Below, piece by piece: positions 5,331 through 7,690 of a stretch of DNA of 7,690 nucleotides (positions are counted from its first letter, which is position 1; every line of letters starts with the position of its first letter). The DNA comes from Anaerolineaceae bacterium. Lineage in GTDB: Bacteria > Chloroflexota > Anaerolineae > Anaerolineales > Anaerolineaceae. The notes beneath the pieces were generated by a model. That model was not told where the DNA came from. It was given only the letters and a program-made list of their open reading frames with translations, and searched no databases. The position numbers and the translations under genes were made by a program. The stretch lies in NCBI GenBank assembly GCA_021107195.1, contig JAIOTF010000273.1, forward strand, positions 1 through 7,690. Reading direction: 5' to 3'.

Positions 5331-7076
5331 TTATCCTAACCCGAGCAGCAGGCCGCCCTGGAAGATAATGAAAGAAACGATCCAGGCCAAAATGAGTTGA
5401 CCGATGAGGCTTACCCACATCCAGCGAGTGCCCAATTCTTGTTTCTCAGCCGCCAGGGAGGCCATACAGGGGGTGTAAATGAGGACAAAGACCATGAATG
5501 CCAATCCTGCGAGATCAGGATGCCCGTGGCTGGCTTGATCAAATTCCTGATGGATGGTGCTCATTAAGTTGGCCGATTGAGGTTCTTCGGCTTCTTCTGG
5601 CAATAAATTTATGCCAATCACGATTGGGATTGATCTGATCGTATCTATTGATGCCTGACCGAAGCGAAGGATGATTTGGCCGAGGTCTTCCACAAAAGTG
5701 GGGGGTTGTTCAAACTCGCCTTCAAGAGAATCAAAGCCGTAAACCTGGGAGAAAGTGCTGATAACCACTTCTTTTGCGGCCAGACCAGCGATCAATGCAC
5801 CACTGGCTTCCCAACTGCCAAAGCCAAGCGGCCGGAAAACGGGCGCAGCCAGGGAAGAAATACTGGTAAAAGCACTGGTTTCTACTGTATTCTTGGCAAT
5901 ACCGTCTTTATTTTTCACAGGAATGGTTTGCAGAATCCAAAGTACCAGGCTGGCGATAAGAATGAGTGAAGCGGCGTGCCGCAGGAAAGCAGAGGTGCGC
6001 TCCCACATGTGGAACCAGAGGCTCTTGAGTGTGGGCATACGATAAGGAGGTAATTCAATCACAAAGGGCGATCCTTCTTTTTTCTGGAAAACCGTCGTTT
6101 TCAGAAGGAGCCCAATGGCGATTGCAATGGCGATCCCAAGCGCATACATTCCAAAGACAACAAGGCTGGTATGCTCCGGGAAGAAGATGGAAGAGAAGAG
6201 TACGTAGACGGGAAATCGTGCCCCGCAGCTCATAAATGGCACGAGCAGACCAGTGAGGATTTTGTCTTTGGGGTTTTCCAGCGTGCGGGTGGCGTAGAAA
6301 GCTGAAACGGTGCAGCCGAAACCAACCACCATGGGCACAAAACTCTTGCCATGCAGCCCGAGGGCGTGCATTAAACGATCCATAACAAATGCCGCGCGCG
6401 CCATATATCCCGAGTCTTCGAGAATAGCGAGAGCGAGATAGAGAAACATTAATACCGGGATGAAAACCAGCACGCCGCCGACCCCGGCGATCAGGCCGTC
6501 AATGACCAGTGATTCAACCCAGGTGCCGCTGCCACCCAGAAGGGTAATAATGGCCTGTACCCAGCGGGTGAAAGGTTCGTTAATTACAAACTCGATCCAC
6601 TGAAAAAAGGGGTCGGTTACATCGGTGGTGAATTTAAAGACGAACCACATCATCACGAGGAAGATGGGAATGCCCCAAAAACGGTGGGTCATGATGCGAT
6701 CGACACGGTCTGAACGGGTGATCAGGTTTTTTCTTGTGTGTTCAGTCGTTTCTCTGACAAGCCCGTTGATCCAGCCGTAGCGCCTGTCGGGCATCAGTGT
6801 ATCGATATCTTCACCAAAGATGGATCGCAGGTGATCCAGGCTCTGGTTGCACAGGTCAAGGACTTCTTTACCACCGGGAAGAGCCGTCAATTTGTTTTGG
6901 ATATCCGGATCTCTTTCGAGAAGCTTGATCGCAAGCCAGCGTGAAGGAAATTTGCTGCTGATCTCGGCGTGTTGATCCAGTGTTTGTTCGATCAACACGA
7001 TTTCTTCTTCAATTTCCCGGCCATAATCGATGGTGAAGCCATGACGGCGAGAATAGGCATGTTCGTGGGATTTCAT
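5331..7076 (-). CDS. feoB: FeoB helical and membrane domains (second half of a split FeoB)
   Basis: The Fe(II)-transporting part of FeoB in the inner membrane, 581 residues. It starts with a short linker, then the helical domain that normally follows the G domain (DYGREIEEEIVLIEQTL, 17-33; FPSRWLAIKLLERD, 43-56). The membrane part begins near HRFWGIPIFLVMMWFVF (131-147). Pore-lining Gate motifs are present: GFGCTVSAFYATRTLEN (252-268) and PFMSCGARFPVYVLF (280-294), with the conserved cysteines at 255 and 284; YTPCMAS (534-540) follows near the end. Gate 1 differs from the usual GCNVPA by Thr for Asn and Ser for Pro. The ATG overlaps the stop of the G-domain gene as ATGA, so translation is probably coupled. 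A TAA in this frame 10 codons before the ATG shows the frame is not open into the G-domain gene. Confidence 0.93.
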   Translation of the reverse strand: MKSHEHAYSRRHGFTIDYGREIEEEIVLIEQTLDQHAEISSKFPSRWLAIKLLERDPDIQNKLTALPGGKEVLDLCNQSLDHLRSIFGEDIDTLMPDRRYGWINGLVRETTEHTRKNLITRSDRVDRIMTHRFWGIPIFLVMMWFVFKFTTDVTDPFFQWIEFVINEPFTRWVQAIITLLGGSGTWVESLVIDGLIAGVGGVLVFIPVLMFLYLALAILEDSGYMARAAFVMDRLMHALGLHGKSFVPMVVGFGCTVSAFYATRTLENPKDKILTGLLVPFMSCGARFPVYVLFSSIFFPEHTSLVVFGMYALGIAIAIAIGLLLKTTVFQKKEGSPFVIELPPYRMPTLKSLWFHMWERTSAFLRHAASLILIASLVLWILQTIPVKNKDGIAKNTVETSAFTSISSLAAPVFRPLGFGSWEASGALIAGLAAKEVVISTFSQVYGFDSLEGEFEQPPTFVEDLGQIILRFGQASIDTIRSIPIVIGINLLPEEAEEPQSANLMSTIHQEFDQASHGHPDLAGLAFMVFVLIYTPCMASLAAEKQELGTRWMWVSLIGQLILAWIVSFIIFQGGLLLGLG

Positions 7077-7582
7077 TGCACTTTGCTCGCTGCCAGGTTG
7101 TGGATTTTAGCGATCAGGTCGTCTACACCTTTGCCTTCACGGGCCGTTGTGCAGATGACAGGAGAGCGTAAAGCCTGGCTCAATTTGTCAATATTGGTGA
7201 TAATACCGCGGTGTTTTGCAACATCGGCCATATTCAAGGCGATGAGAACAGGCACTCCCAGTTCAAGGATTTGTACGGTTAAATAGAGGTTACGTTCCAG
7301 ATTGGCAGCGTCCACAACGGAAATCACCAGGTCGGGATCCTCTTCGAGAAGAAAATCGCGGGCGATGATCTCTTCCATGGAGTAGGCATTGAGGCTGTAA
7401 GTGCCAGGCAGGTCGATGATCTCGACTTGAAGGTCATCAAATTTGATGAAGCCGGATTTTTGTTCCACAGTTTTACCTGGCCAATTACCCACGTGTTGAT
7501 GGGCACCGGTCAGTTGGTTAAAGATGGTTGTTTTTCCACAATTGGGATTGCCGGCCAGAGCAATTCGAAAATCATTTGTCAT
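7073..7582 (-). CDS. feoB: FeoB GTPase domain (first half of a split FeoB)
   Basis: A 169-residue cytosolic GTPase equal to the N-terminal G domain of FeoB. All G motifs are present: G1 GNPNCGKTT (11-19), the switch I region VGNWPGKTVEQKSG (31-44) with the G2 threonine at 38, G3 DLPG (57-60), G4 NMAD (117-120) and G5 TTAREGKG (145-152). It lacks the helical domain and all membrane helices, which are encoded by the next gene. GTP binding is expected to control opening of the membrane part. The ATG at 7582 has AGGA at 7594-7597, with a long 11-nt spacer. It follows feoA by 24 nt. The stop overlaps the next start in ATGA. Confidence 0.93.
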   Translation of the reverse strand: MTNDFRIALAGNPNCGKTTIFNQLTGAHQHVGNWPGKTVEQKSGFIKFDDLQVEIIDLPGTYSLNAYSMEEIIARDFLLEEDPDLVISVVDAANLERNLYLTVQILELGVPVLIALNMADVAKHRGIITNIDKLSQALRSPVICTTAREGKGVDDLIAKIHNLAASKVQ

Positions 7583-7606
7583 GGTGATGAAAGTCCTGTT
7601 TATGTA

Positions 7607-7690
7607 TTAGACTGGTTCAACAAGTATTTTATTCGCCATGCCGCGCCCGATGGCCAGGGGTGAGTCTTTGACAGCTAAAATCAAGGCACC
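7607..7690 (-). CDS. feoA: FeoA, 3' end only
   Basis: Twenty-seven codons and the TAA stop (7607-7609) of a gene entering from the right edge. The tail reads ILAVKDSPLAIGRGMANKIL followed by VEPV, which matches the last strands of the SH3-like FeoA domain. FeoA is a small cytosolic partner of FeoB needed for Fe(II) uptake. Its place directly before the FeoB GTPase gene supports the call. The start and any operon promoter (for example a Fur or DtxR-type site) lie outside the window. Confidence 0.85.
   Translation of the reverse strand, partial: GALILAVKDSPLAIGRGMANKILVEPV

Overview
The window reads as ordinary bacterial chromosome of moderate G+C, densely packed with protein genes. No rRNA, tRNA, CRISPR array, insertion sequence or phage gene was seen. 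The combination of a two-gene FeoB, a PH-domain membrane protein and a large HprK/PEPCK-like P-loop protein suggests an anaerobic or facultative member of the Chloroflexota (Anaerolineae-like). That placement is a guess from gene content and has not been tested by any search.

Region 1 (1-1149, + strand) is a short sugar-metabolism segment. It holds the last 38 codons of an unrecognised gene, then 6-phosphogluconolactonase (pgl, second step of the oxidative pentose phosphate pathway), then a doubtful 64-codon ORF. A small hairpin at 1171-1193 separates this run from the opposing genes.

Region 2 (1207-4046, - strand) holds three genes read right to left. The first is a 586-residue P-loop protein of the HPr kinase / PEP carboxykinase superfamily with unknown substrate, followed by a strong intrinsic terminator at 2154-2194. 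Next is a two-helix membrane protein with a bacterial PH domain (best start GTG at 1969), and last a 69-residue DUF4177-like protein.

Region 3 (4215-7690, - strand) is a ferrous-iron uptake operon read right to left: feoA (3' end only), feoB GTPase domain, feoB helical plus membrane domain, a FeoC-like cysteine-bearing winged-helix protein, and a TM1586-type nitroreductase. FeoB is divided into two genes exactly between the G domain and the helical domain, joined by an ATGA stop/start overlap. The nitroreductase appears joined to the FeoC-like gene by a GTGA overlap, so it probably belongs to the iron operon. The G-domain protein and FeoA would gate the FeoB pore for Fe(II) import, the FeoC-like protein may sense redox or oxygen, and the nitroreductase would be a flavin enzyme of unknown substrate made along with them. 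A 12-bp perfect palindrome at 4019-4046 lies between this operon and the P-loop protein gene.

The most interesting items are the split FeoB with a non-canonical pore motif, the large uncharacterised HprK/PEPCK-like protein, and the coupled nitroreductase. No wholly new system is evident.
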